A stretch of DNA of 64,000 bases from Haemophilus haemolyticus_L (GCF_003490595.1 NZ_QQGY01000006.1:1-64000), one strand, 5' to 3'. Positions 18,969-26,992 are shown, counted from the first letter of the stretch. The notes: generated from the letters alone by a model not told the origin. Numbers and translations: made by a program.

Positions 18969-20183
18969 ATGCTTACATTGGATCAAGCTCGCTCGAAAAT
19001 GCTCGAACAGATTCCCTTCCCGACTCAAACTAAATACCTAAATTTACAAGAAGCCGCCAATCGAATTTGTGCAGAAGATGTTGTTTCACCTATTAATGTT
19101 CCTTCTTTCGATAATTCAGCAATGGATGGTTATGCTGTACGTTTATCGGATTTACAAAAATCTTTAACGCTTTCGGTAGCAGGGAAATCTTTTGCAGGTA
19201 ATCCATTCCAAGGGGAATGGCCATCAAAAAGTGCGGTCAGAATTATGACTGGCGCGATGATTCCAGAAGGCGCAGATGCAGTGATAATGCAAGAGCAAGT
19301 GACACTCAATGAAGACGGCACCGTCACTTTTAGTGAATTGCCTAAACCAAATCAAAACATCCGTCGTATTGGTGAAGATGTAAAGAAAGGCGATGTGGTA
19401 CTAGAACAAGGCGCACAGCTCACTCCTGTTTCCTTGCCATTATTAGCCTCTCTAGGCATTACAGAAGTAAAATGCTATCGCCAATTAAAAGTCGGCGTAC
19501 TCTCAACTGGTGATGAACTTGTCGAAGTCGGCAAGCCATTACAAAGCGGACAAATCTATGACACTAACCGTTTCACCGTAAAATTACTGCTAGAAAAACT
19601 AAACTGTGAAGTCATTGATTTAGGACTATTACCTGATAACGAAGCGGAATTTGAAAAAACATTTATTGCCGCACAAAGCCAAGCCGATTTAGTGATTACC
19701 AGTGGCGGAGTTTCCGTTGGTGAAGCGGATTTTACTAAAGCAGTATTAGAAAAAGTAGGCCAAGTAAATTTCTGGAAAATTGCAATCAAACCCGGCAAAC
19801 CATTCGCTTTTGGTAAATTAGAAAACGCTTGGTTCTGTGGTTTACCCGGTAATCCCGTTTCAGCATTAGTGACATTTTATCAACTTGTTCAGCCACTTAT
19901 TGCGAAACTACAAGGCCAAACACAATGGAAAAAACCACCGCACTTTTCAGCTATTGCCACAACGAATTTGAAAAAAGCACCTGGCCGTTTAGATTTCCAA
20001 CGAGGCTTTTATCACATCAATGAACAAGGTCAAATTGAAGTGCAATCAGTGGGGTTCCAAGGATCTCATCTCTTTAGCACTTTTGTAAAAAGCAATTGTT
20101 TTATCGTGTTAGAACAAGAACGTAGCAATGTCTCTGCCGGTGAAACGGTGACGATTGAGCCTTTCAATCATTTATTAGGATAA
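18969..20183 (+). CDS. moeA: Molybdopterin molybdenumtransferase
   Basis: Inserts molybdate into adenylylated molybdopterin to make molybdenum cofactor. It has the four-domain MoeA architecture: N-terminal PSFDNSAMDGYAVR, MTGAMIPEGADAVI, the MoCF domain with LSTGDELVEVG and TSGGVSVGEADF, then KPGKPFAFG and LPGNPVSALVTF, and a C-terminal domain IV. Length is 404. The ATG at 18969 follows AAGGA. moeB starts 3 bases after its stop, so the pair is co-transcribed. Confidence 0.96.
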   Translation: MLTLDQARSKMLEQIPFPTQTKYLNLQEAANRICAEDVVSPINVPSFDNSAMDGYAVRLSDLQKSLTLSVAGKSFAGNPFQGEWPSKSAVRIMTGAMIPEGADAVIMQEQVTLNEDGTVTFSELPKPNQNIRRIGEDVKKGDVVLEQGAQLTPVSLPLLASLGITEVKCYRQLKVGVLSTGDELVEVGKPLQSGQIYDTNRFTVKLLLEKLNCEVIDLGLLPDNEAEFEKTFIAAQSQADLVITSGGVSVGEADFTKAVLEKVGQVNFWKIAIKPGKPFAFGKLENAWFCGLPGNPVSALVTFYQLVQPLIAKLQGQTQWKKPPHFSAIATTNLKKAPGRLDFQRGFYHINEQGQIEVQSVGFQGSHLFSTFVKSNCFIVLEQERSNVSAGETVTIEPFNHLLG

Positions 20184-20186
20184 AAA

Positions 20187-20918
20187 ATGATCGAACTTAG
20201 TCACGAAGAAGAATTGCGTTATAACCGTCAAATTATTCTTAAAAGCGTAGATTTTGATGGGCAAGAAAAACTTAAAGCAAGCAAAATGCTGATCGTTGGG
20301 CTTGGCGGCTTAGGCTGTGCAGCCAGCCAATATCTCGCAGCAGCAGGTGTTGGAAATTTAACGCTGTTGGATTTCGATACAGTTTCGCTTTCGAATCTTC
20401 AACGCCAAGTCTTGCACTGTGATGCACGCTTGAATATGCCCAAAGTAGCGTCAGCTAAAATTGCACTCGAACAAATCAATCCACATATAAACATCGAGAC
20501 GATTAATGCGAAGTTAGACGAAGAAAAACTCGTAGAAATCATTCCGCACTTTGATATTGTTTTAGATTGTACAGACAATGTAGAAATCCGTAATCAATTG
20601 GATCGCCAATGTAATCATGCAAAAATTCCTCTGATTTCAGGTGCTGCAATTCGAATGGAAGGTCAGGTTTCCGTTTTCACTTATGAACCGAATACGCCTA
20701 CTTATCGTGATCTCAGCAAATTATTCGGACAAAATGTATTAAGCTGTGTGGAAGCTGGCGTGCTTGCACCAATCGTCGGCATTGTGGGCTCGATTCAGGC
20801 CTTAGAAGCAATTAAAGTGCGGTTAAAAATCGGTAAGAATTTATGTGGCCGATTATTGATGATTGATGGTTTTTCGATGAATATCCGAGAAATTAAACTT
20901 CCAACCAATATGGAATAA
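20187..20918 (+). CDS. moeB: Molybdopterin-synthase adenylyltransferase
   Basis: E1-like enzyme that adenylylates the C-terminus of MoaD for molybdopterin synthesis. The nucleotide-binding GLGGLGCAASQYLAAAGVG (residues about 38-56), the Arg-rich LSNLQRQVLH, LDCTDN and the TCVEAG-like SCVEAGVLAPIVG are present. Unlike E. coli MoeB, neither CxxC zinc pair is present: the first position reads TPTYRDLSKLFG, and the C-terminus lacks the second pair. The protein may therefore be zinc-free. It follows moeA by 3 bases. Confidence 0.93.
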   Translation: MIELSHEEELRYNRQIILKSVDFDGQEKLKASKMLIVGLGGLGCAASQYLAAAGVGNLTLLDFDTVSLSNLQRQVLHCDARLNMPKVASAKIALEQINPHINIETINAKLDEEKLVEIIPHFDIVLDCTDNVEIRNQLDRQCNHAKIPLISGAAIRMEGQVSVFTYEPNTPTYRDLSKLFGQNVLSCVEAGVLAPIVGIVGSIQALEAIKVRLKIGKNLCGRLLMIDGFSMNIREIKLPTNME

Positions 20919-20982
20919 AACGCTTAAAAAGAGAAAAATTTAACCGTACTTTTATTAACCATAACCTTTACAACAAAACACT

Positions 20983-21306
20983 ATGACAACAGAAATTAAA
21001 AAACTTGATCCCGATACAGCCATTGATATTGCTTACGATATTTTCTTAGAAATGGCTGGAGAAAATTTAGATCCTGCTGATATTCTTTTATTCAATTTAC
21101 AATTTGAAGAACGCGGTGGTGTGGAATTTGTTGAAACCGCCGATAATTGGGAAGAAGAAATTGGTGTACTAATTGACCCAGAAGAATACGCTGAAGTGTG
21201 GGTGGGCTTAGTCAATGAGCAAGATGAAATGGATGATGTCTTTGCTAAATTCTTAATTTCTCACCGAGAAGAAGATCGCGAATTTCACGTTATTTGGAAA
21301 AAGTAA
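20983..21306 (+). CDS. Putative double-stranded DNA mimic protein (YciU/UPF0263)
   Basis: 107-residue, very acidic protein (about 30 Asp/Glu). It matches the DUF440/YciU family, whose H. influenzae member HI1450 has a solved structure interpreted as a DNA mimic that may engage a nucleoid protein such as HU. Characteristic segments are DILLFNLQFEERGG, NWEEEIGVLIDPEEYAEVW and FHVIWKK. It sits downstream of moeB and ends in a strong terminator. Confidence 0.88.
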   Translation: MTTEIKKLDPDTAIDIAYDIFLEMAGENLDPADILLFNLQFEERGGVEFVETADNWEEEIGVLIDPEEYAEVWVGLVNEQDEMDDVFAKFLISHREEDREFHVIWKK

Positions 21307-21321
21307 CGATAACCTAAAAAT

Positions 21322-21350
21322 AAGGGAAATCATCTGATTTCCCTTTTTCT
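21322..21350 (+). terminator. Terminator after the DNA-mimic gene
   Basis: AAGGGAAATCA (21322-21332) pairs with TGATTTCCCTT (21335-21345), followed by a T-rich run. Confidence 0.85.
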
Positions 21351-21373
21351 TTTCTCTTAAAATTAACGCGCTA

Positions 21374-22291
21374 TTAAATTGGAAAACTCGAGAAAAAGAC
21401 TAATAACAGCGGTGGTAATAAATTTGTCACCATACCAAAAGAAATGGCGATAGGCGTTACTTCAATTCCACCTGATTTTTGAATAATAGGCAATGTACAA
21501 TCTAATGCCGTTGCGCCTGTAATCCCAATAGCTGTAGAGCGATAATGTTGCATAAACAATGGAATCAAAAATAAGCTCAATATTTCACGCGATAAATCAT
21601 TGAAAAAGGCAATACTGCCCTGCATCGGCCCCCAAGCATTTGTCAGCACGACGCTTGATAAAGAATACCAACCAAATCCCGATGAAAAGGCTAAACCTTG
21701 AGTAATCGGCATACTTAGAAAAAATGCTGAAATAACGCCCCCAATTAAAGAACTTAGGGTAAAAATTGCCCCCATCATTAAACCTTGCTTATTTAATAAG
21801 ACTTCTTTCAAGGAAATTCCGTTATTACGAAGCTGAATCCCGACAAAAAAGATCAACGCAATAAGCACGTAAAGATTGGAACCATGTGGGAAATGCAACC
21901 AATCATTAGACAACCAACCTAAAACGACGCCGATAATCACCGCACTTAATAATTTAATTGAGTCTATTAACGAATGCCAACGAGATGGCAATTCTCCCTG
22001 TAAATAATTAACAGGCTTAGGCAAAGTGCGGTCATAAATAGCCAAGCCTAGGATATTACAAGTCAGAATGATGACGGACAATCCCAAAGCCGTCATACCA
22101 ATGATTGGCAATTTTTGTTCTAAGTGCTCTAGCTGCCCGAGCATAAAACCCATCATAAATAAAATGATGTAAAGCAATAACATCACAATTTTATTAATGA
22201 ATGCCAACGCATTTTGATTCTGTATTTTGACTAAGTAGCCCAACATCATCGGCACAAGCACGATGAGTAGTCCGTTAATTATTTCTTCCAT
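21374..22291 (-). CDS. LysO-family transporter (probable L-lysine exporter)
   Basis: Inner-membrane protein of about 305 residues with eight or more hydrophobic helices. It resembles LysO/YbjE (DUF340), which exports lysine in E. coli. The conserved stretches FGWYSLSSVVLTNAWG and STAIGITGATALDCTLP lie in the C-terminal half. I prefer the ATG at 22291 because GAAGGAAAC lies just before it; an upstream in-frame ATG at 22342 is possible. Substrate specificity is inferred from the family. No lysine riboswitch was recognised in the 142 bases upstream. Confidence 0.8.
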   Translation of the reverse strand: MEEIINGLLIVLVPMMLGYLVKIQNQNALAFINKIVMLLLYIILFMMGFMLGQLEHLEQKLPIIGMTALGLSVIILTCNILGLAIYDRTLPKPVNYLQGELPSRWHSLIDSIKLLSAVIIGVVLGWLSNDWLHFPHGSNLYVLIALIFFVGIQLRNNGISLKEVLLNKQGLMMGAIFTLSSLIGGVISAFFLSMPITQGLAFSSGFGWYSLSSVVLTNAWGPMQGSIAFFNDLSREILSLFLIPLFMQHYRSTAIGITGATALDCTLPIIQKSGGIEVTPIAISFGMVTNLLPPLLLVFFSSFPI

Positions 22292-22433
22292 TGTTTCCTT
22301 CACCACTATTACTTTTATCTCATCTGTAAAAGTAAAGACCATTTCAATATCTAAGCACTATTTATAATATATACTTTTTATCAATCTACCAAATTCCCAA
22401 TGAAAGAATATCTACGTTATGCCAGAAATAAAA

Positions 22434-22467
22434 AAGCGGCTGGTTAAATTTTAATTACCAGCCGCTT
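22434..22467 (-). terminator. Terminator after the thioredoxin-like gene
   Basis: AAGCGGCTGGT (22434-22444) pairs with ACCAGCCGCTT (22457-22467), an 11-bp stem. On the minus strand it is followed by a U-tract (TTTTTT), ending the msrAB-ccdA-thioredoxin operon. Confidence 0.88.
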
Positions 22468-22471
22468 GATT

Positions 22472-22942
22472 TTATTTCTCAATAAACTTACTTATTTGCT
22501 CTGCACCTAAATGCCCTGGCACCGTCTTCTTCACATTTAAATCAGCATCTAAAAATAGATTAAACGGATAACCTCGAACATGAACACGATCAATAATTTC
22601 ACCCTTTTCATCTAGCAAGACTTTAATATTTTTATATTCTAGCCCTTTGTACCACTCAATAAAATCAGCGGTGTCTTTTTCGCCTTTGTGATCGGGCGAA
22701 ACAATGGTAATCACTTCAAAATTGCGATCTTTTTCCGCACTTAAATCATCAATTTCAGCTAATCCTGCCAAACAGATCGGACACCAAGATGCCCACATTT
22801 TTACATACACAGATTTGCCTTTATATTGGCTTAAAGTAACTGGCTGATTGTTTAAATCTTTGAGTTGCACATCCGCCAAATTGGTTTGTGCAAAAGTGTT
22901 TAGGCTGAATGCCATTAGAAATATTGATAATAGTTTTTTCAT
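22472..22942 (-). CDS. Periplasmic TlpA-like thioredoxin
   Basis: 156-residue secreted thioredoxin-fold protein. A Sec signal (about residues 1-18, ending TFAQ) precedes a TlpA/ResA-type domain with the redox motif WASWCPIC (about residues 51-58) and the cis-proline region VRGYPFNLF. It lies third in msrAB-ccdA-tlpA. The likely role is to carry electrons from CcdA to MsrAB in the periplasm. In Neisseria PilB a thioredoxin domain is fused to MsrAB; here it is separate. Confidence 0.87.
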   Translation of the reverse strand: MKKLLSIFLMAFSLNTFAQTNLADVQLKDLNNQPVTLSQYKGKSVYVKMWASWCPICLAGLAEIDDLSAEKDRNFEVITIVSPDHKGEKDTADFIEWYKGLEYKNIKVLLDEKGEIIDRVHVRGYPFNLFLDADLNVKKTVPGHLGAEQISKFIEK

Positions 22943-22983
22943 TGCTTTTTCCTTTTATAAATTTCTTTTGTTGAGGTTATGTT

Positions 22984-23625
22984 TTACGAAAAATTATTCG
23001 TAATCAATAAAATGCCCATCACGACAATTAAAACACCGCCAGCGATTTTAAATTTGTCTAAGTGTTTATTTAACCCTTTAGCACGTTTGAGCAAGCTGTC
23101 AGAGAAGAACGAAAACAATACAAACGGCGTTGCCAAGCCTAAAACATAAATGAACATCATTGATGCACCGTAAAGTGCGGATCCTTCATCGCCCGATAAA
23201 GCTAACACGGAAGCCAAAATCGGGCCAATACAAGGCGTCCAACCAAGACTAAAGGTTAAACCAAGGACAAATGCCTCAAGTGCGGTTGATTTTCCTGATG
23301 TTTTTATTTCCACCAATTTCGTGCGTTCCAACAAACCAATTTTGAAAATGCCAAGTTGATGAATGCCCAAAATAATCACGATAACGCCAGCGATAATGCG
23401 GGTGGTGTTACTAAATAAAATATTCCCTAAAAAGCCAAAACTAAAGCCTAAACTTACAAATGTAAGGGAAAGCCCTAAAATAAATAAAAAAGTATTTAGG
23501 ACTTTTTTACCCCCTTTACTCAAAATACCAAAATAAATTGGAATAATCGGGAAAATACAAGGCGAAAGAAAAGAAGCAAGCCCAGCTAAAAATACAGTTC
23601 CAATAAGGAGTTGTTGATCTAACAT
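22984..23625 (-). CDS. ccdA: CcdA-like thiol:disulfide electron transporter
   Basis: 213-residue polytopic membrane protein of the CcdA/short-DsbD family, with about six transmembrane segments. The two conserved membrane cysteines lie in FLSPCIFPIIPIYFG and SLGWTPCIGPILASVL. Such proteins pass electrons from cytoplasmic thioredoxin to periplasmic thioredoxin-like proteins. It starts 11 bases after the msrAB stop and precedes the TlpA-like gene by 41 bases, so all three form one operon for reducing MsrAB. Confidence 0.9.
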   Translation of the reverse strand: MLDQQLLIGTVFLAGLASFLSPCIFPIIPIYFGILSKGGKKVLNTFLFILGLSLTFVSLGFSFGFLGNILFSNTTRIIAGVIVIILGIHQLGIFKIGLLERTKLVEIKTSGKSTALEAFVLGLTFSLGWTPCIGPILASVLALSGDEGSALYGASMMFIYVLGLATPFVLFSFFSDSLLKRAKGLNKHLDKFKIAGGVLIVVMGILLITNNFS

Positions 23626-23636
23626 CCTGCCTCTCC

Positions 23637-24695
23637 TTATTTTTTAATTGATTGAATCAAATATCCGTATCCTGCCTTTTCCATTTCAGCTAACGGAATA
23701 AATTTAATTGATGCGCTGTTAATGCAATAACGCAAACCACCTTTATCTTTCGGACCGTCGTCAAAAACATGTCCTAGATGGGCATTGCCCGCACGGCTTA
23801 ACACTTCGGTACGTTGCATATTAAAACTATTATCCGTTTGATAATGCACCACCTCTTTCGCTATTGGTTTCGTAAAACTCGGCCAGCCACAACCCGATTC
23901 AAATTTATCATTTGAAGAAAAAACAGGCTCGCCTGTGGTGACATCAACATAAATACCTGGTTGAAAATTATCCCAATATTCGTTACTAAAAGAGCGTTCA
24001 GTATGTTTATTTTGAGTAACGGAATATTGCAACGGTGTCAATTTCGCTTTGAGTTCTGCATCACTTGGTTTCGGATAATCTTTCTCGTCAATCATAGGTT
24101 CATCTGCTTTGGTAATATCAATATGGCAATAACCATTTGGATTTTTCTTCAAATAATCCTGATGATATTCTTCTGCTACGATGTAATTTTTAAGTGGTTG
24201 CACCTCAATTTGTACTGGTTTTTTATATTTGGTTTGAAGCTGGGCAAGTGCTTGTTCGATCACCGCTTTATCTGCCCCATCTTGATAATAAATCCCTGTG
24301 CGATATTGTCTACCACGATCGTTACCTTGTTTGTTTACACTCGTTGGATCAATTACTTTAAAATAATATTTAAGCAATTTATCTAACGAAATTTGGTTTG
24401 CATCGTAAGTAACTTTTACCGTTTCTGCGTGATCGGTTACGCCAATCATTTGATAACTGGTTTTCTCCGTATTACCGTTGGCATAGCCAGAAATCGCATC
24501 TTTCACACCGTGAATGCGCTCCATATATGCTTCCATACCCCAGAAACAGCCACCAGCAAGATAAATTTCATGAATATTTTGCATATTTTCCATTGCCATT
24601 TTTTGTTCTCCAGATGATGTTGAATTTTGTATTGCTAAAGTTGGTGTAGCACAACAAAGTGCGGTAATAAATAGAAATGTTTTTGATAGTTTCAT
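23637..24695 (-). CDS. msrAB: Periplasmic peptide-methionine sulfoxide reductase MsrA/MsrB fusion
   Basis: Repairs oxidised methionine in exported proteins, using an A domain for S-sulfoxides and a B domain for R-sulfoxides. A Sec signal (residues 1-21, ending PTLA) shows export. The MsrA active site is GGCFWGMEAYM (near residue 50), followed by GYANGNTEKTSY. MsrB has SGCGWPSFTKP and catalytic RYCINSASIKF near residue 325. It heads an operon with ccdA and a thioredoxin gene. It starts after AAGGA, 40 bases downstream of a -10 motif CGTCTAA shared with the Met-rich peptide gene. Confidence 0.95.
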   Translation of the reverse strand: MKLSKTFLFITALCCATPTLAIQNSTSSGEQKMAMENMQNIHEIYLAGGCFWGMEAYMERIHGVKDAISGYANGNTEKTSYQMIGVTDHAETVKVTYDANQISLDKLLKYYFKVIDPTSVNKQGNDRGRQYRTGIYYQDGADKAVIEQALAQLQTKYKKPVQIEVQPLKNYIVAEEYHQDYLKKNPNGYCHIDITKADEPMIDEKDYPKPSDAELKAKLTPLQYSVTQNKHTERSFSNEYWDNFQPGIYVDVTTGEPVFSSNDKFESGCGWPSFTKPIAKEVVHYQTDNSFNMQRTEVLSRAGNAHLGHVFDDGPKDKGGLRYCINSASIKFIPLAEMEKAGYGYLIQSIKK

Positions 24696-24734
24696 TGTTT
24701 TTCCTTATGATGTGAAAATTAACGTTACATAAGG

Positions 24735-24763
24735 TTAGACGGCGGATAATTCGATTTCTTACA
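24735..24763 (-). promoter_or_regulatory. Candidate ECF-sigma promoter of msrAB
   Basis: Read on the minus strand: TGTAAGAAAT (24763-24754), 12 bases, CGTCTAA (24741-24735). The identical two blocks with identical spacing precede the Met-rich peptide gene at 26590-26618. CGTC-type -10 boxes are typical of ECF sigma factors, and an ECF sigma gene lies about 1.3 kb away. The assignment is inference from this match. Confidence 0.72.
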
Positions 24764-24870
24764 GATTTTTGTAAAATTTTTAAAGAAATTGACTGAAATC
24801 CATTGTTATAACCAATAATAAATAGCTAAAACACACTATTTCGCCCTCTTTTCTAAGGTAAAAAATCTAT

Positions 24871-25734
24871 ATGCAATCATATTCCACTCCTTCGCTTTAT
24901 CACAAAGCGATTAGTTTTATGGTATCAGCTTATTTTTCCATTACCTTAATGAATGTATTTGTCAAAACTGCTTCTCAAACAATCCCTGCAAGTGAAACCT
25001 TATTTTCACGTTTTTTAATTGGTTTGCTTTTCTTACTGCCTTTTGTGATTAAAGATCGCGATTTTAAAGTGGATACTCGTCAATGGAAATTTTTAATCCT
25101 GCGGAATGCCGCGGGTGTATCGAGTATGTTGATTAACTTTTATGTCGTGAAGTTCTTACCGCTTTCCATCGCTGTCTTATTAATGAATACCTCCGCCCTA
25201 TTTATCCCGATTTTATTGCTCTTTTTCCATCAAAAAACACCACTTAATGTGCTTTTGTGTAGCTTAATCGGCTTTCTTGGCGTTTCCATTATTTTACTTA
25301 CCAATCACAATGGCAATGTTGATCCTATTTATGTGCTGATTGGATTATCTGGTGCCATATTGGCAGGAATGGCATTTATTGGCTTACAAGAATTAAACAA
25401 ATACAACACACCCAAAAATATCGTATTTTATTTTCATCTGATTGGGACACTAATGCTACCAATCTTCTTTATTCATCAATGGAAAATCCCTAATTTATAC
25501 GAGCTTGGTTTATTGCTATTGGTGGGCGGATTTGGATTGATTTTCCAATTATTGCTCACTCGCGCTTTTAGATATGCGCCAGCCAATGTCATTACCCCAT
25601 TTGCTTTCACCGGTGTGATTTTCTCTAGCGTATTTGACTGGCTATTTTGGAATCATACACCTAATCTCTATTTTTGGCTCGGTGCAATTGTAATTGTAGG
25701 GGCAGTGAGTTTATTGGCGAAAATGAAGAAATAA
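24871..25734 (+). CDS. DMT-family transporter (two EamA domains)
   Basis: 287-residue inner-membrane protein with about ten hydrophobic helices arranged as two EamA/DUF6 repeats. The first repeat contains SETLFSRFLIGLLFLLP; the second ends with TPFAFTGVIFSSVFDWLFW. Members of the drug/metabolite transporter superfamily move amino acids, nucleotide sugars or S-adenosylmethionine; the substrate is not evident. It lies between divergent msrAB and the convergent sigma-factor genes and does not carry the shared ECF promoter. Confidence 0.85.
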   Translation: MQSYSTPSLYHKAISFMVSAYFSITLMNVFVKTASQTIPASETLFSRFLIGLLFLLPFVIKDRDFKVDTRQWKFLILRNAAGVSSMLINFYVVKFLPLSIAVLLMNTSALFIPILLLFFHQKTPLNVLLCSLIGFLGVSIILLTNHNGNVDPIYVLIGLSGAILAGMAFIGLQELNKYNTPKNIVFYFHLIGTLMLPIFFIHQWKIPNLYELGLLLLVGGFGLIFQLLLTRAFRYAPANVITPFAFTGVIFSSVFDWLFWNHTPNLYFWLGAIVIVGAVSLLAKMKK

Positions 25735-25837
25735 ACCACTTTATTTATAAGAATATGAAATTCAGTATGATTAGGTTATGGCTGGCTCAATAAAGTGCGG
25801 TGAAAAATAACGGTGTTTTTCACTCCGTCAAAAATTC

Positions 25838-26011
25838 CTAATGTGAATCTTTAAATTTCTTCATCATCATACTTAAGGTTTTGCAATTTCTTTGAAAACG
25901 ACGGCAATGAGGACAAGTTAACAAATGCATTTTTAAACCCATTTTTTCTTGCAGTTCTAATGATCGCTCATGAGAATCAGAAATTATTCGAGTGGCTTGA
26001 ATACAACGCAT
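25838..26011 (-). CDS. Small zinc-binding anti-sigma factor candidate
   Basis: A 57-residue reading frame starting MRCIQATRIISDSHERS. It begins 9 bases after the sigma-gene stop, with a strong AGGAG site. It contains MHLLTCPHCRRF, that is, HxxxCxxC at residues 29-36, plus Cys3. This matches the ZAS zinc anti-sigma motif in which a Cys upstream of HxxxCxxC binds zinc. Position immediately behind an ECF sigma gene supports a soluble anti-sigma role. It has no transmembrane segment, so sensing would be cytoplasmic or via another partner. Confidence 0.78.
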   Translation of the reverse strand: MRCIQATRIISDSHERSLELQEKMGLKMHLLTCPHCRRFQRNCKTLSMMMKKFKDSH

Positions 26012-26020
26012 AATTTTCTC

Positions 26021-26566
26021 CTAAAGTTTTTTTGATAGACAATTTTGCAACTGCAAACGGGCCCGATAAAGTGTGGTATGTAAGTTGGATGTGGTAAGCT
26101 GAGCTTCTTGACAAATTTCATCCGATGACAATTCTAAAAACTCTCTCATCATAAAAATTTTGGCATGTTTAGCGGGTAAACAAGTAAGGCAAGTTTCGAA
26201 AATCAACCAAAACTCATCAGAATACACCGTTTCCTCTTCGCCCTGTAATTCACTCGGATAATATTCTATTTTCCAATGCCCAGTATCATCAAAAAATGTA
26301 TTAGTTGGCTGTTCATCTTCAATCTCACTTTCTAATACAAAGCGTCCTTTCTGGCGAAGGTAATCAATAATTTTATTTTTTAGAATAGCAAAAACCCAAG
26401 TTTTAAAAGCGGCTTGATGTTTAAAATTCGCGAGATTGTTAAATGCACTTAAAAATGCTTCTTGTACTAAATCCTCAGCAAGATCGGCATGGTGCAACTG
26501 TAACATTGCAAATTTCAGCATTTGCGCACGGATTTGCTCAAGTTCCCTTTCTGAAATGACGGTCAT
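26021..26566 (-). CDS. rpoE2: ECF (group 4) RNA polymerase sigma factor
   Basis: 181-residue extracytoplasmic-function sigma factor. Region 2 is seen as HADLAEDLVQEAFLSAFNNL, then FKTWVFAILKNKIIDYLRQK (about residues 25-80). Region 4 has LPAKHAKIFMMREFLELSSD and a helix-turn-helix ending YRARLQLQNCL. An extended acidic linker joins them. The anti-sigma candidate follows 9 bases downstream. An H. influenzae ECF factor called RpoE2 has been linked to hypochlorite stress; I equate this gene with it by context only. It is divergent from the Met-rich peptide gene. Confidence 0.85.
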   Translation of the reverse strand: MTVISERELEQIRAQMLKFAMLQLHHADLAEDLVQEAFLSAFNNLANFKHQAAFKTWVFAILKNKIIDYLRQKGRFVLESEIEDEQPTNTFFDDTGHWKIEYYPSELQGEEETVYSDEFWLIFETCLTCLPAKHAKIFMMREFLELSSDEICQEAQLTTSNLHTTLYRARLQLQNCLSKKL

Positions 26567-26589
26567 TTTAATTCCTTTAAAATTTTTTT

Positions 26590-26618
26590 TGTAAGAAATG
26601 AAAGAGTTTTTCGTCTAA
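26590..26618 (+). promoter_or_regulatory. Candidate ECF-sigma promoter of the Met-rich peptide gene
   Basis: TGTAAGAAAT (26590-26599), 12 bases, CGTCTAA (26612-26618), 62 bases before the start codon. Both blocks and the spacing are identical to those upstream of msrAB. Confidence 0.72.
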
Positions 26619-26679
26619 TAACATGAAAGAAAAAATTTCTTTCAATACTATTTTTACCACTTAAACAAGGAAATTTAAA

Positions 26680-26979
26680 ATGAAAAATATTACATTAAAA
26701 AGCGCAATCTTAGGTATGGCTATGTTATTTGGTGCAAGCGCCCTTTACGCAGAAGAAATGAAATCTGATGCCATGCCAATGAAATCAGAACCGATGATGA
26801 ATACCCCAATGAAAAAAATGATGAAATCAGATGATATGAAAATGCACTCTGACCACATGATGAAATCTGACAATATGATGAAGTCTGATGAAATGGGCAT
26901 GAAATCTGATATGAAAATGAAATCTGATAAAAAGATGAAATCAAATAAAAAAATGAAAATGACAAAAGAAAAAATGTAA
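26680..26979 (+). CDS. Secreted methionine-rich repeat peptide
   Basis: 99 residues: a Sec signal (1-24, ending ALYA) and a mature 75-residue part with 22 methionines, about 29%. It is built from degenerate MKSD/MMKSDxM units and lacks cysteine, aromatic residues and hydrophobic core residues, so it is probably unstructured. An ECF promoter motif identical to that of msrAB precedes it, and AAGGA lies before the ATG. By analogy with MrpX, a periplasmic Met-rich hypochlorite scavenger recycled by a methionine sulfoxide reductase in other proteobacteria, it could be an oxidant sink. Metal (copper) binding is an alternative. Confidence 0.82.
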   Translation: MKNITLKSAILGMAMLFGASALYAEEMKSDAMPMKSEPMMNTPMKKMMKSDDMKMHSDHMMKSDNMMKSDEMGMKSDMKMKSDKKMKSNKKMKMTKEKM

Positions 26980-26992
26980 AAAACAGCCTTTA

